DNA of 49,187 nt from the NCBI RefSeq assembly GCF_900107645.1, contig NZ_FNQN01000005.1, positions 1-49,187 on the forward strand. The letters run 5' to 3'. Of this stretch, positions 1 through 7,490 are shown one piece after another (within the stretch, counting starts at the first letter, position 1; every line of letters begins with the position of its first letter). The notes under the pieces were generated by a model, which ran no database searches, was not told the DNA's origin, and saw only the letters and a list, made by a program, of their open reading frames with translations. This DNA comes from Desulfuromusa kysingii. Its GTDB lineage: Bacteria > Desulfobacterota > Desulfuromonadia > Desulfuromonadales > Geopsychrobacteraceae. The position numbers and the translations under genes are program-made.

Positions 1-285
1 AACCGCTGGAAGAACAAAAAAACCGGGGAAGAAGGGCGTCATCATGTGCACGAAACACTGCTTCAAAAAGCAGTCAGGTCGGCAGTTTTCAGGGCTGGTA
101 TTGTAAAGAGGGTCGGCTGTCATACTTTTCGTCACGCATTTGCGACGCATTTGTTGATGGGTGGTTATGATATTCGAACCATCCAGGAGCTGATGGGTCA
201 CAAGGATGTGAACACGACCATGATTTATACTCATGTATTGAATAAGGGCGGACAGGGAGTCAGCAGTCCTTTGGATGGTCTTTAA
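1..285 (+). CDS. Integron-type tyrosine recombinase, C-terminal part (5' cut by window edge)
   Basis: Seen: the frame is open from base 1 with no start inside the window, so about 94 C-terminal residues are present. They contain the [12 protein letters not shown] box (catalytic His and Arg), [16 protein letters not shown] (second His and the Tyr nucleophile) and the ending [12 protein letters not shown]. Known: the HHVHE segment before the catalytic part and the SP-DGL tail are typical of integron integrases (IntI) rather than XerC/D. IntI recombines attI and attC sites. The usual cassette array lies upstream of intI and would be outside the window. However, a cassette-like acetyltransferase follows here in the same orientation, as in reverse integrons. 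The subfamily could only be fixed from the missing N-terminal part. Confidence 0.8.
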   Translation, partial: NRWKNKKTGEEGRHHVHETLLQKAVRSAVFRAGIVKRVGCHTFRHAFATHLLMGGYDIRTIQELMGHKDVNTTMIYTHVLNKGGQGVSSPLDGL

Positions 286-474
286 GCCAGCTTAGGCAGG
301 TCTGCCTATATTAGGCTATTAAAATTACACAAAGTAAGTGAAAAGCAGAAATGATAGGCGATTATATCGGATTGGCGGGAGTTTTGTTAATAGTTTAGAC
401 AGACAGGTTTGTGTCTTTGTTTACAGTTTTATACAGACCTGTCCATTTATAGTTAGCCCTCAAGGAAATAAGCA
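286..474. other. Integrase 3' flank with two inverted repeats
   Basis: Seen: a perfect 7-bp inverted repeat (TAGGCAG/CTGCCTA, 293-308, 2-nt spacer) starts 8 nt after the integrase stop. A second repeat pairs GACAGGT (402-408) with ACCTGTC (437-443). A GTTAGCC heptamer lies at 452-458, just before the ribosome-binding site of the next gene. Inference: the second repeat plus the heptamer could be a decayed attC or attI recombination site, and the first could be a weak terminator, although no T-run follows it. No gene is seen. Confidence 0.4.
452..458 (+). other. Integron core-site-like heptamer GTTAGCC
   Basis: Seen: GTTAGCC, close to the GTTRRRY core of attC/attI sites. It is the exact reverse complement of GGCTAAC at 976-982, which overlaps the stop codon of the acetyltransferase. 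Known: in gene cassettes the R' and R'' core sites are complementary and R'' often overlaps the end of the cassette gene. Inference: the acetyltransferase may have been a cassette. Confidence 0.4.
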
Positions 475-981
475 ATGAGCGTCATTATTCGAAATGAAAC
501 ACCTGAAGATGATACAGCGATTGATGCTATTACAATCTCAGCATTTCGGGAAGCTCCGCACACTAGTCATACAGAACAGTTCATCGTCAAGGCCCTGCGC
601 AACTCAAGAGCACTTACAATTTCACTCGTTGCGGAAGAGGATGGTGTAATAGTCGGACATGTCGCCGTATCCCCTATTTCTATATCTGATGGGACTCCTG
701 ACTGGTTTGGCTTAGGTCCGATCTCAGTCATCCCAGAATGTCAAAATCGAGGGGTCGGATCAAAGCTCATGCATGAAGCAATCAGTGCTCTTAAAAATAC
801 TGGGGCCGCAGGCTGCGTCCTTCTCGGTGACCCAGCATACTACAGTCGTTTCGGCTTCAAACCTAACCCAAATCTTATTTTACCAGATGTTCCTCCAGAG
901 TATTTTCAAGCACTATCTTTTAGATCGCGCCTGCCACAAGGCATCGTTGCCTACCATGATGCATTCAATGCGCAGGGCTAA
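475..981 (+). CDS. GNAT family N-acetyltransferase (YhbS-like)
   Basis: A 168-residue single-domain protein, normal size for the family. Seen: the acetyl-CoA binding motif A is readable as GPISVIPECQNRGVGSKLM (about residues 82-100; Q/RxxGxG/A core QNRGVG). It is followed by VLLGDPAYYSRFGF, a signature of the YhbS/COG3153 subgroup. An AAGGAA ribosome-binding site lies 8 nt before the ATG. Known: such enzymes acetylate small amines or protein N-termini; the substrate is not predictable. Context: it lies behind an integron-type integrase and between two complementary core-like heptamers, so it may have arrived as a cassette. Confidence 0.85.
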   Translation: MSVIIRNETPEDDTAIDAITISAFREAPHTSHTEQFIVKALRNSRALTISLVAEEDGVIVGHVAVSPISISDGTPDWFGLGPISVIPECQNRGVGSKLMHEAISALKNTGAAGCVLLGDPAYYSRFGFKPNPNLILPDVPPEYFQALSFRSRLPQGIVAYHDAFNAQG

Positions 982-982
982 C
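976..982 (+). other. Integron core-site-like heptamer GGCTAAC overlapping the GNAT stop
   Basis: Seen: GGCTAAC, followed by AAAC, overlaps the TAA stop (979-981) of the acetyltransferase and is the exact complement of the heptamer at 452-458. Known: cassette attC sites typically begin like this at the gene end. No matching downstream GTTRRRY end is visible before transposase-like sequence starts, so the attC would be truncated. Confidence 0.35.
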
Positions 983-1197
983 AAACTAATGTCTTTGGGC
1001 TTGTCAACCGATCTTTCACAATTGAAGACATAACACTCCCTTTGATGCTTCGTGAATGTGTTTAAAACTGGCGATAATGTCTCTTCGGCTCTTCAGTCTG
1101 AGAGCAGGTCTACCTTATAGGCCATGTCTTAAACAGTATTCGCATCGAGTGGCGGTAACGATCAACCAGATCATCTCTGGTGCGAGCGATGTAAGCC

Positions 1198-2270
1198 GAG
1201 ATGACCGATCACCTTGGCTACGAGGAGAACGCTCCCTCGAACAATAACACCGGTAATGCCCGCAATGGTAGCTACCAGAAGAAAATCAAAGAGGAGTTTG
1301 GCAATCTCGACATCACAATCCTTCGCGATCGTGATTCCAGTTTTGAACCGGTGATCCTTCCCAAAGGGCAAAGTCGCTTTACTGGTTTCGACGATAAAAT
1401 CATCGCTTTGTATGCTCAGGGCATGACGACACGTGATATTCAGGCGCACCTGGATAAGATGTCCGGCGTTGATATTTCACCGACTCTGGTTTCACAGGTA
1501 ACCAAGGCTGTTCAGGAAGAAATAGTTCTCTGGATGAAGTCTGGCCGATCGTCTATCTTGATGCTATCCGCATTAAGATGTGGCAGGATAATCAGGTCAT
1601 CAACAAAGCCGTTTATCTGGCGGTTGGTGTAAATATGGATGGCCTTAAAGAAGTCCTCGGGATGTGGACTGCTGAGACCTAAGGAGCCAAATTCTGGCTA
1701 CAGGTTGTGACCGAACTGAAGAATCGGGGCGTTAAGGATATCTTCGTCGCCTGTGTCGATGAGCTCAAAGGATTTCCTAAAGCGATTGAGACAGTCTTTC
1801 CAGAGACCCAAGTTCAACTCTGTATGCTTCACATGGTGCGCCACTGTCTGAACTATGTTTTGTGGAAGCAGTGTAAAGATGTTGCGACGGATTTGAAGTC
1901 TATTTGCTCAGCTGTAAACCTCGAAGAAGCAGAATATCACCTTGAACTATTCTAGGAAAAATGAAACGGTAGCCATCCGACCATCGGCAAGTCTTGGTGG
2001 AACAACTGGGAACGGATTACGCCGCTGTTCACCTATCCGCCAGATATTCGCAAGGCGATTTACACGACCAACGCAATTGAATCGGTTAATATGTCGCTAC
2101 GTAAAGTGACGAAAAACTGGGGATCGCTCCCCAACGATGAATCGATGATCAGGCTGATGTACTTGGCGTTACAAAATTTCTCAAAAAAATGGACAATGCC
2201 GATCCACCATTGGCGATCGGCACTGAACCAGTTTTCAATTATGTTTGAAGGGCGGATGCCGCAACTCTAA
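1198..2270 (+). pseudogene. IS256-family (Mutator type) transposase, multiply broken
   Basis: Seen: reading across frames gives a near full-length IS256-type transposase without its N-terminal about 70 residues. Recognisable blocks are [55 protein letters not shown] (DDE region) and [15 protein letters not shown] near the end. Damage: a small deletion shifts the frame near 1534; TAA replaces the expected Glu codon in TEGAKFW (about 1680); TAG replaces GAG at 1953-1955 and TGG has become TGA nearby (the related copy at 3588-3951 has GAG and TGG). Upstream sequence (about 983-1197) is too decayed to read as the N-terminus and no left inverted repeat was found. The element cannot make active transposase. 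Confidence 0.88.
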
Positions 2271-2306
2271 CCAGCGAGCCATTTACACAAAAATACTTTA
2301 CATGCT
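2271..2306 (+). mobile_element. Probable right end of the IS256-family remnant
   Basis: Seen: directly after the transposase stop comes CATTTACACAAAAATACTT, ending near 2306. A near-identical stretch follows the second transposase fragment (about 3961-3984). Known: IS256-family ends often carry an ATTTACACAAAA-type motif. Inference: this is the right terminal repeat; the left partner was not found. Confidence 0.5.
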
Positions 2307-2316
2307 CTAAATCCCA

Positions 2317-2847
2317 TTAAACTTTATTACTGTCATCACCTTTATTCCTCTCACGGATCACCTTTTGCAGTTTGTTTAAGTCGCGTCGGACAGCAACTAA
2401 GACAGAATAAGTTTCCCGATAAAAAGCAAGACGCTTCTCAATCTCAAGGACCATTTCCACTTCCCAGGGCTGACATCTTCGGATCAGTGTGCTGTCACTG
2501 TAGACAGACTTGTTCGTGCCCTTTTTGAGATAGTGGCTCACAGGAATATATTTGCCCTTTTTATCTTTCACAATTTCGTTATAAAACCACTCGATCGTGT
2601 AGTATTTGCCTTTGTTTCTTACCCTTACTCCCAGTTTGCTAGTGTGTTTAAATTTACCTCTACGCTTGCAGTTTTCACAATATCTAAAATCCCAGAAAAC
2701 AGTAGCAACGTCTATGGCCTCATCCATTAATGCCACAATCCGCGAATTGATATCGGCTACACAAGAATCTACCCATCCCGAGAAATTTTTTGAACCTTCA
2801 ACTAATGTGGTACCTTCAATATTTTCTTGATCTGCGCCATCACTCAT
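2317..2847 (-). CDS. Probable MobI-type conjugative transfer protein
   Basis: A 176-residue protein with TAGGAGAT as ribosome-binding site. Seen: an acidic N-terminal third; a CxxC pair in YCENCKRRG (a possible metal site); a central GVRVRNKGKYYTIEWFYNE strand-rich segment; SHYLKKGTNKSVY; and a C-terminal helix with WEVEMVLEIEKRLAFYRETY. Known: this order (VR-x-G-x-IEW, S-x-Y-x-KG, WE-x-E-x-R) resembles MobI, an auxiliary mobilisation protein of SXT/R391 and IncA/C elements whose gene lies beside oriT. Inference: with the neighbouring resolvase and KfrA-like genes it marks a conjugative or mobilisable element remnant. The family call is from remembered motifs and is moderately secure. Confidence 0.5.
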   Translation of the reverse strand: MSDGADQENIEGTTLVEGSKNFSGWVDSCVADINSRIVALMDEAIDVATVFWDFRYCENCKRRGKFKHTSKLGVRVRNKGKYYTIEWFYNEIVKDKKGKYIPVSHYLKKGTNKSVYSDSTLIRRCQPWEVEMVLEIEKRLAFYRETYSVLVAVRRDLNKLQKVIRERNKGDDSNKV

Positions 2848-3366
2848 AAAAATCTCCTATAGTATTTATTTCTCCAAACTATTATCTCTATGGGGAACAA
2901 AAAAATTCCCAAAGAGCTTTTTGACCTTCTTTTCGGCTATCTTCTCTTGGGGGAAAACTTTTCATTGTCTCTAGTGATCTGAGATAATTTGTTATTCCAT
3001 ATTTTGAGAGTTGAATAATTCTTTCATAAAATAAGGATGCGATTAGTCTGTAAAAGACGTTTTTTCCGCTTTTTATCAGACGGTGAGAATCTAAATGTTT
3101 GGAGTGTTGGTTGCGATTGTAAATAACTGAAAATTTCTCAAGGGTTTTACTATGTTGCTATAGTAGAAATAGAAAAGACTTTTTCTGAGTTGGGGGGGGG
3201 GGACGCTAATCGACATATGACAAATACCAATTGAATGATGAATTTAACTCCGGCGGTTTTTTGTTTCTATACTGGTATGTATGAAAACCAGCTTCTACAA
3301 TGTATTGCCCCTCACATGTTCACTTTGCGGTCAAAAATTTTCTGAAATAATGAGTAATTAACTGAT
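2848..3366. other. AT-rich intergenic region with hairpins and a G11 tract
   Basis: No gene seen. It contains a GGGAA/TTCCC hairpin (2893-2910), an imperfect GTCTG...CAGAC inverted pair (about 3045-3095) and a run of 11 G (3192-3202). It lies directly upstream of the mobI-like gene, the position of oriT in IncA/C and SXT elements. An oriT here is only a positional inference. Confidence 0.3.
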
Positions 3367-3590
3367 ATGAAATAGACCTTATCTCGCCTCGAAAACCTCC
3401 TGCTCACTGCTTGTGATGAACTGCGTGGCAGCATGGATGCCAATGAGTATAAAGAATATATCTTCGGTATGCTGTTCAGGGCCAGTGACCTGTTCGATCA
3501 GCGTCAGACTGAGTTACGAAAACAATTCAAGGCTCAGAGAATGTCGGACGCGGACATTGAGCTCGAACTTAAAGATCCAGATCATTACTC
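3367..3590 (+). pseudogene. hsdM 5' fragment (type I DNA methyltransferase N-terminus) with amber stop
   Basis: Seen: the frame from ATG 3367 reads M-K[22 protein letters not shown], then [21 protein letters not shown] and [17 protein letters not shown]. Known: this is the N-terminal helical domain of type I modification subunits (HsdM_N), which normally reads [17 protein letters not shown]. Odd: codon 3 is TAG, where one change from CAG (Gln) would restore the frame; two residues (usually LK) are missing after GMLF; and the gene stops after about 75 residues, where it joins an IS256 transposase fragment. No hsdR, hsdS or methyltransferase catalytic domain is present, so it has no modification activity. 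Confidence 0.85.
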
Positions 3591-3951
3591 AGCTGCAAAC
3601 TTCGAAGAAGCAGAATATCACCTTGAACTATTCGAGGAAAAATGGAACGGTAGCCATCCGACCATCGGCAAGTCTTGGCGGAACAACTGGGAACGGATTA
3701 CGCCGCTGTTCACCTATCCGCCAGATGTTCGCAAGGCGATTTACACGACCAACGCAATTGAATCGGTTAATATGTCGCTACGTAAAGTGGCAAAAAACCG
3801 GGGATCGTTCCCCAAAGATGAATCGATGATCAGGCTGATGTCCTTGGCGTTACAAAATATCTCAAAAAAATGGACAATGCCGATCCACCATTGGCGCTCG
3901 GCACTGAACCAGTTTTCAATTATGTTTGAAGGGCAGATGCCGCAACTCTAA
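3588..3951 (+). pseudogene. IS256-family transposase C-terminal fragment fused to hsdM start
   Basis: Seen: the last about 118 residues of a Mutator-type transposase ([53 protein letters not shown]), nearly identical to the end of the remnant at 1907-2270. The two copies share sequence from CTCAGCTG (1907 and 3588) through the stop and into the flank. This copy keeps intact codons where the first has stops. It is in frame with the upstream hsdM fragment, so an ORF from ATG 3433 to 3951 would encode a 172-residue HsdM-transposase chimera. It lacks the DDE core and cannot transpose. Confidence 0.85.
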
Positions 3952-4028
3952 CCGGCGGGACATTTACATAAAATACTTTACAGGCTTTCTTTTTATAGTG
4001 GATGCCATTCCGCAAAGATTATTTCAGC

Positions 4029-4580
4029 TTATTTCATGTCATTGATGATTCGGTAAACACTACTTAGGCCAATTCCTAACTCTCTGGCAATATCGGCTTT
4101 TTTCTTGTCTTGACCAAGTAACACAAGGATTTTGTCTTTTTGCATTCTGGCTGTAGGCTTTCGTCCTTTGTACTTGCCGTCAGTTTTGGCTTTTTGAATC
4201 CCTTCTTTTTGCCTCTCTAACATCAATTCTCGTTCAAACTCAGCAATAGCCCCTAACATAGTCAGCATCAGTTTGCCGGTCGGTGTGGCTGTGTCGAGGT
4301 TGATGTTCAGAACTTTAAAGGCAATATTTTGTTGTTTAAGTCTATCGACGATATTCAGCAGATGCTTCGTCGACCTGGCAATCCGGTCCATTTTGGTACA
4401 GATGACAGTATCGCCCTCGCGAACATATTCGAGCAGGGTGTTAAGCTGCTCCCTGTCCGACTTAGACCCAGAAGCTTTTTCTGAAAAAATCTTCTTGCAA
4501 CCAGCTGCCTTCAGTTGCTCGATTTGAATATCAAGGGATTGATCCGTTGTACTGACTCTGGCATAGCCAACGATTGCCAT
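4029..4580 (-). CDS. Serine recombinase (resolvase/invertase, Pin/Hin type)
   Basis: A 183-residue protein, normal for small serine recombinases. Seen: MAIVGYARVSTTDQS at the N-terminus with nucleophile Ser10; the VICTKMDRIARSTKHLL core; LTMLGAIAEFEREL leading into the long E helix; GRKPT linker; and a C-terminal helix-turn-helix (KKADIARELGIGLSSVYRIIND). All catalytic landmarks are present. AAGGAG lies 7 nt before ATG. Known: these enzymes resolve cointegrates or invert DNA at short sites, often next to their gene. No clear res or inversion site was recognised. Context suggests it belonged to a plasmid or transposon together with the KfrA-like gene upstream of it. Confidence 0.92.
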   Translation of the reverse strand: MAIVGYARVSTTDQSLDIQIEQLKAAGCKKIFSEKASGSKSDREQLNTLLEYVREGDTVICTKMDRIARSTKHLLNIVDRLKQQNIAFKVLNINLDTATPTGKLMLTMLGAIAEFERELMLERQKEGIQKAKTDGKYKGRKPTARMQKDKILVLLGQDKKKADIARELGIGLSSVYRIINDMK

Positions 4581-4689
4581 ATATTTCTCCTTGAGCTTTA
4601 AACCCTGTGAGAATTCCTTCCCAAAAGGTCACAACAACTCTATTGGTAAATTGGAAAGGGGGGTGAGTTTGTTCCCACAAGAGCACGGT

Positions 4690-5490
4690 CTATTGAGACG
4701 TTGAGTCCTGTGATTTTGCCTGTAATCCCGCCAACTGTTTGACGACTTCAATGCGCTTGTCGCGTTCACTGTCCAATTTTTGCTCAGCACGTTGCAGATC
4801 CTCTTTCATGCTATTGAGTTGCTCTTTTGTGAATTCCAGTTCGGCAACCGCTTTTTCAACACGTTTTTCCAATGTGATGACGTGAGTTTGATGTTTTTCA
4901 ACGGTCTCTTGCAGACAGGATCGTTCCGTCGTGAGCGATTGGGTTTTATCTTTTTCTTGCGCAAGCAGGAGTGTGGTTTCGCTAAGGGAGGCTTGCATTG
5001 TGACAATCTGATTCTGTAAGAGTTCTCTTTCTTGATAGAGCTGTTGCTTCTCCTGCTCAAGGTCTATCACCCTTTGTTTCAGGGCCGCTTGTTGTGAATC
5101 CGCAGATCGGTTTTGGTCTTCTACCAGGGCGCTGGTCTCAGACAGCTGCATTTCGAGGTGCTTTATGGTCTTTTCCGCTGTCTGCAGATTTTCTAAAAGG
5201 AGACGTTCGTTATTCAGAGCCGAATCTAAGTCCTCTTTCACTTCTGTTTTCGCGTTTGAGATCGCCGCCATCACGTCATTGATGTAGGCATCACGAAACT
5301 CCTGAGACATGACACAGTTGAGCTCCTGCTCTCGACGCCTCTGCTCTTCAAAACGGCGCAGCAGAGGTGTGACTGTGGAGTTGCTGCCCCCGATCAGTTC
5401 AACGATCTTTCTAACGCTCGGTTTTTCCCCTTGTTGTTTCAAGCTGAGATAGGCTTTACAGACCTTTTCATACGTTGCTGTTTGTTTCAT
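4690..5490 (-). CDS. KfrA-like plasmid DNA-binding coiled-coil protein
   Basis: A 266-residue protein. Seen: an N-terminal helix-turn-helix-like domain (about residues 5-50: TYEKVCKAYLSLKQQGEKPS, then SVRKIVELIGGSNSTVTPLL), followed by about 200 residues of heptad-rich coiled coil (Leu, Glu, Gln, Lys). Known: this matches the KfrA family (plasmid replication region DNA-binding N-term), which binds its own promoter and forms filaments that aid plasmid stability or segregation. Two perfect 13-bp tandem repeats lie 41-66 nt upstream of the start and could be its operator. Inference: the surrounding DNA came from a plasmid or integrative element. No replication or ParA gene is seen in the window. 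Confidence 0.85.
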   Translation of the reverse strand: MKQTATYEKVCKAYLSLKQQGEKPSVRKIVELIGGSNSTVTPLLRRFEEQRRREQELNCVMSQEFRDAYINDVMAAISNAKTEVKEDLDSALNNERLLLENLQTAEKTIKHLEMQLSETSALVEDQNRSADSQQAALKQRVIDLEQEKQQLYQERELLQNQIVTMQASLSETTLLLAQEKDKTQSLTTERSCLQETVEKHQTHVITLEKRVEKAVAELEFTKEQLNSMKEDLQRAEQKLDSERDKRIEVVKQLAGLQAKSQDSTSQ

Positions 5491-5530
5491 GGTTTCATCC
5501 TCTTTTTACTGACTGTGACAGTAACAAACC

Positions 5531-5556
5531 GTCACGTTACACTGTCACGTTACACT
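5531..5556 (-). repeat. Two tandem 13-bp repeats, putative KfrA operator
   Basis: Seen: GTCACGTTACACT occurs twice back to back (5531-5543 and 5544-5556), with a related GTGACAGTAAC just beside it at about 5515-5525 in inverted sense. They sit 40-70 nt upstream of the kfrA-like ATG. Known: KfrA proteins autoregulate by binding repeated or inverted sites at their promoter. The operator role is inference. Confidence 0.55.
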
Positions 5557-5662
5557 GCACTGTTTGCATCGAAACCAGTTTAACCCTGAAGATTTGTCGC
5601 TAGAGGTGTAAAAACACCGGAAAAAGTGCCTTTTGTTGACCCCCTCCATAAATCATTATGAT

Positions 5663-5687
5663 GCCCCCGGCCATAAAGACCGGGGGC
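5663..5687 (-). terminator. GC-rich hairpin just past the nuclease gene
   Basis: Seen: GCCCCCGG and CCGGGGGC form a perfect 8-bp stem with a 9-nt loop, 7 nt beyond the nuclease stop. No T-run follows on the minus strand, so it could be a weak terminator or an mRNA-stabilising 3' hairpin. Confidence 0.5.
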
Positions 5688-5694
5688 CGAGGTG

Positions 5695-7308
5695 TCAGGT
5701 TGGACAAGACTCTTGAGTCTTAAGGTGACAACGATGGTAGGCCGGCAGTGGTTTTGAGCAGCAGGGTGTCAGAGAGCGGTTTTTCCATTGTTCAACCGGC
5801 AACGTTGTTTCCTGACCGCAATGTCGACAAATTCCCCTGACAGGTTGCCGTTCACCTTGGTATGTCGAAAGGTTGACATCCATGTCGATGCCCCGTTGTT
5901 TCATCTTGTCGACAAACTCGTGGGCCCGATCCAAACGTTGGCATTCACTGCATGTCCGTTTTCCTTGCTGCCATTTGTTCCAGGTTCTTGTCACGAGATG
6001 ACCATGCTGGCAGAACATCTCTAAGGGTTGATGCGCATTGGTATAGGACAGCTGCTCAGGATCTGCCAAAGACCATCCTTCCTGCTGTAATTGCTCCGTG
6101 ATATGATCCAGTGTCAGGCGCTTATTCCCGGCGCATTCAGGACACCAATGGCCGTTCCTGACTAAATAGGGGAGCGCCTGAAAGCGATGCCCGTTTTCAC
6201 AACGGACAGATAAGGGTTTCGTTAAACCCGCATAGTCATGGCTCTCAAATGATCCCCCTTTGTCCGCAACGATCTTCTTGAAATCCAGAAACGGAGCGTC
6301 GGCATAGGTATCATAAATCTTACGCGGATCAATCTTCACATCTCGCGGATCGTGCAGGGCCATTATCCCTGTTTCCATCAGCATTTTGGCGAGGAAGTTT
6401 CGCGTTTCTTCAAGGCCTTTGTCGGTCACAGAGTAGGGAACGGTCACCAACATGACCAGGTTGGTTTGGCAGCGCACAGCCTTCAATGCATCCCGTTCCA
6501 TCTGTGCGTAGAGATCCTCTCTTGATTTATGAAAACGATTGTTCTTCTGATAATGTTGACTGCCTTGGCATTCGAAGGCCAAACCCAATTCCTTATTATA
6601 GCCATCCAGATGAAGTGACGACCCTGAGGTTGCCAGAAAGTCTGGTCGGGAGACCGGGAAGGGACGTTGGTAAGTGGCCTCAAAGATTGCCCGTACCATG
6701 TTTTCGGCAATATTTGACTGGCAGGAAGGGCACCAGGTTCCCTGTGTTGCAACGCTGTCCAAATTGGCATGCCATTGATGTCCTTGACTGCATTGCCAGG
6801 AGAGAGACTCTCGGGTTGAAAACATTTGTTCTTCCGTCAAGCACTTCCCCCCACGCTCTTCGGCAATCGCTAAGGCTCTCTCTCGATTTCTGTTATTTCG
6901 CAGTTGGGTGATCGATATTTGCTGGTTGCGGCAATGTTTGCAGCTGCTCGGCCGCCTTCTGATGTCATGTGCAGACTTAACAGTGACAGCACCACATTGG
7001 CAGCGCAGGTGAACGGTGGACATCTTTCCTGTGACGTCGCCGGAGATGTAACTGCCACCATGTTGTTCAATCAGAGCTTTAATACTGGCCGTTGTGTATC
7101 GCTGGTAGTTTGCACAGGTTTGGCAGGGGGTATTCCTGCGCCTGGCCAGATTGTCAGCACGGACCGTTTCTTCTGTGCCACAGGTGAGACATTGAAACGT
7201 GAGCATCGCCGTGCTTTTAGTCGTCGGGCAGTCATAGTCGATCAACTCAATGTTGTGTTCATGAAGGTAGGCTTTCCATTCGGCTTCAGTGCGTTTGTAC
7301 TGTTTCAT
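5695..7308 (-). CDS. Multi-zinc-ribbon protein with PD-(D/E)XK (Vsr-like) nuclease core
   Basis: A 537-residue protein. Seen: six zinc-ribbon or treble-clef pairs, at about C40/C43-C62/C65, C103/C105-C123/C126, C173/H177-C193/C196, C370/H374-C389/C392, C433/H437-C453/C456 and C494/C497-C516/C517. Between ribbons 3 and 4 lies a nuclease-like core: NIAENMVRAIFE (Glu helix), HLDGYNKELGLAFECQGSQ (Asp235, Glu246, Gln248), and DALKAVRCQTNLVMLVTVPY. Known: D...ExQ-GxQHY with a following basic helix is typical of Vsr/T7-endonuclease-like PD-(D/E)XK folds linked to zinc ribbons in phage and mobile DNA. The target is unknown; restriction, defence, homing or repair are all possible. It is divergent from an S24-type repressor across a short AT-rich region with one clear palindrome, so the two are probably regulated together. 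Confidence 0.72.
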   Translation of the reverse strand: MKQYKRTEAEWKAYLHEHNIELIDYDCPTTKSTAMLTFQCLTCGTEETVRADNLARRRNTPCQTCANYQRYTTASIKALIEQHGGSYISGDVTGKMSTVHLRCQCGAVTVKSAHDIRRRPSSCKHCRNQQISITQLRNNRNRERALAIAEERGGKCLTEEQMFSTRESLSWQCSQGHQWHANLDSVATQGTWCPSCQSNIAENMVRAIFEATYQRPFPVSRPDFLATSGSSLHLDGYNKELGLAFECQGSQHYQKNNRFHKSREDLYAQMERDALKAVRCQTNLVMLVTVPYSVTDKGLEETRNFLAKMLMETGIMALHDPRDVKIDPRKIYDTYADAPFLDFKKIVADKGGSFESHDYAGLTKPLSVRCENGHRFQALPYLVRNGHWCPECAGNKRLTLDHITEQLQQEGWSLADPEQLSYTNAHQPLEMFCQHGHLVTRTWNKWQQGKRTCSECQRLDRAHEFVDKMKQRGIDMDVNLSTYQGERQPVRGICRHCGQETTLPVEQWKNRSLTPCCSKPLPAYHRCHLKTQESCPT

Positions 7309-7442
7309 GTAATACCTTTCTTTTAGAGGAATAAATTAACTTTAAATAAATAACTGAGACATAAATAAATAATGAACTAATGTCAAGAGAAATAATTAAT
7401 TTGAGGGGAATAAATTATTGTGGTAGAAATAGGTGAATTTCC

Positions 7443-7457
7443 TGTCCGGATCGGACA
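7443..7457. promoter_or_regulatory. Palindromic operator between nuclease and repressor
   Basis: Seen: TGTCCGGATCGGACA, with 6-bp half-sites TGTCCG/CGGACA around a 3-bp centre, 34 nt before the repressor ATG. Known: XRE/S24 repressors bind such palindromes to repress themselves and a divergent gene. Inference: this is the operator of the repressor at 7491. Confidence 0.6.
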
Positions 7458-7490
7458 TTTTTTTTAAAGAGAGAGAATGATGAGGAAGAT

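Noticed and set aside
7443-7457. Same operator family as the TGTCCC sites of the sigma54 modules
   Set aside because: Half-sites look alike, but spacing is TGTCC-N5-GGACA instead of N6, no sigma54 promoter is nearby, and it lies beside an XRE repressor, so resemblance is probably chance.
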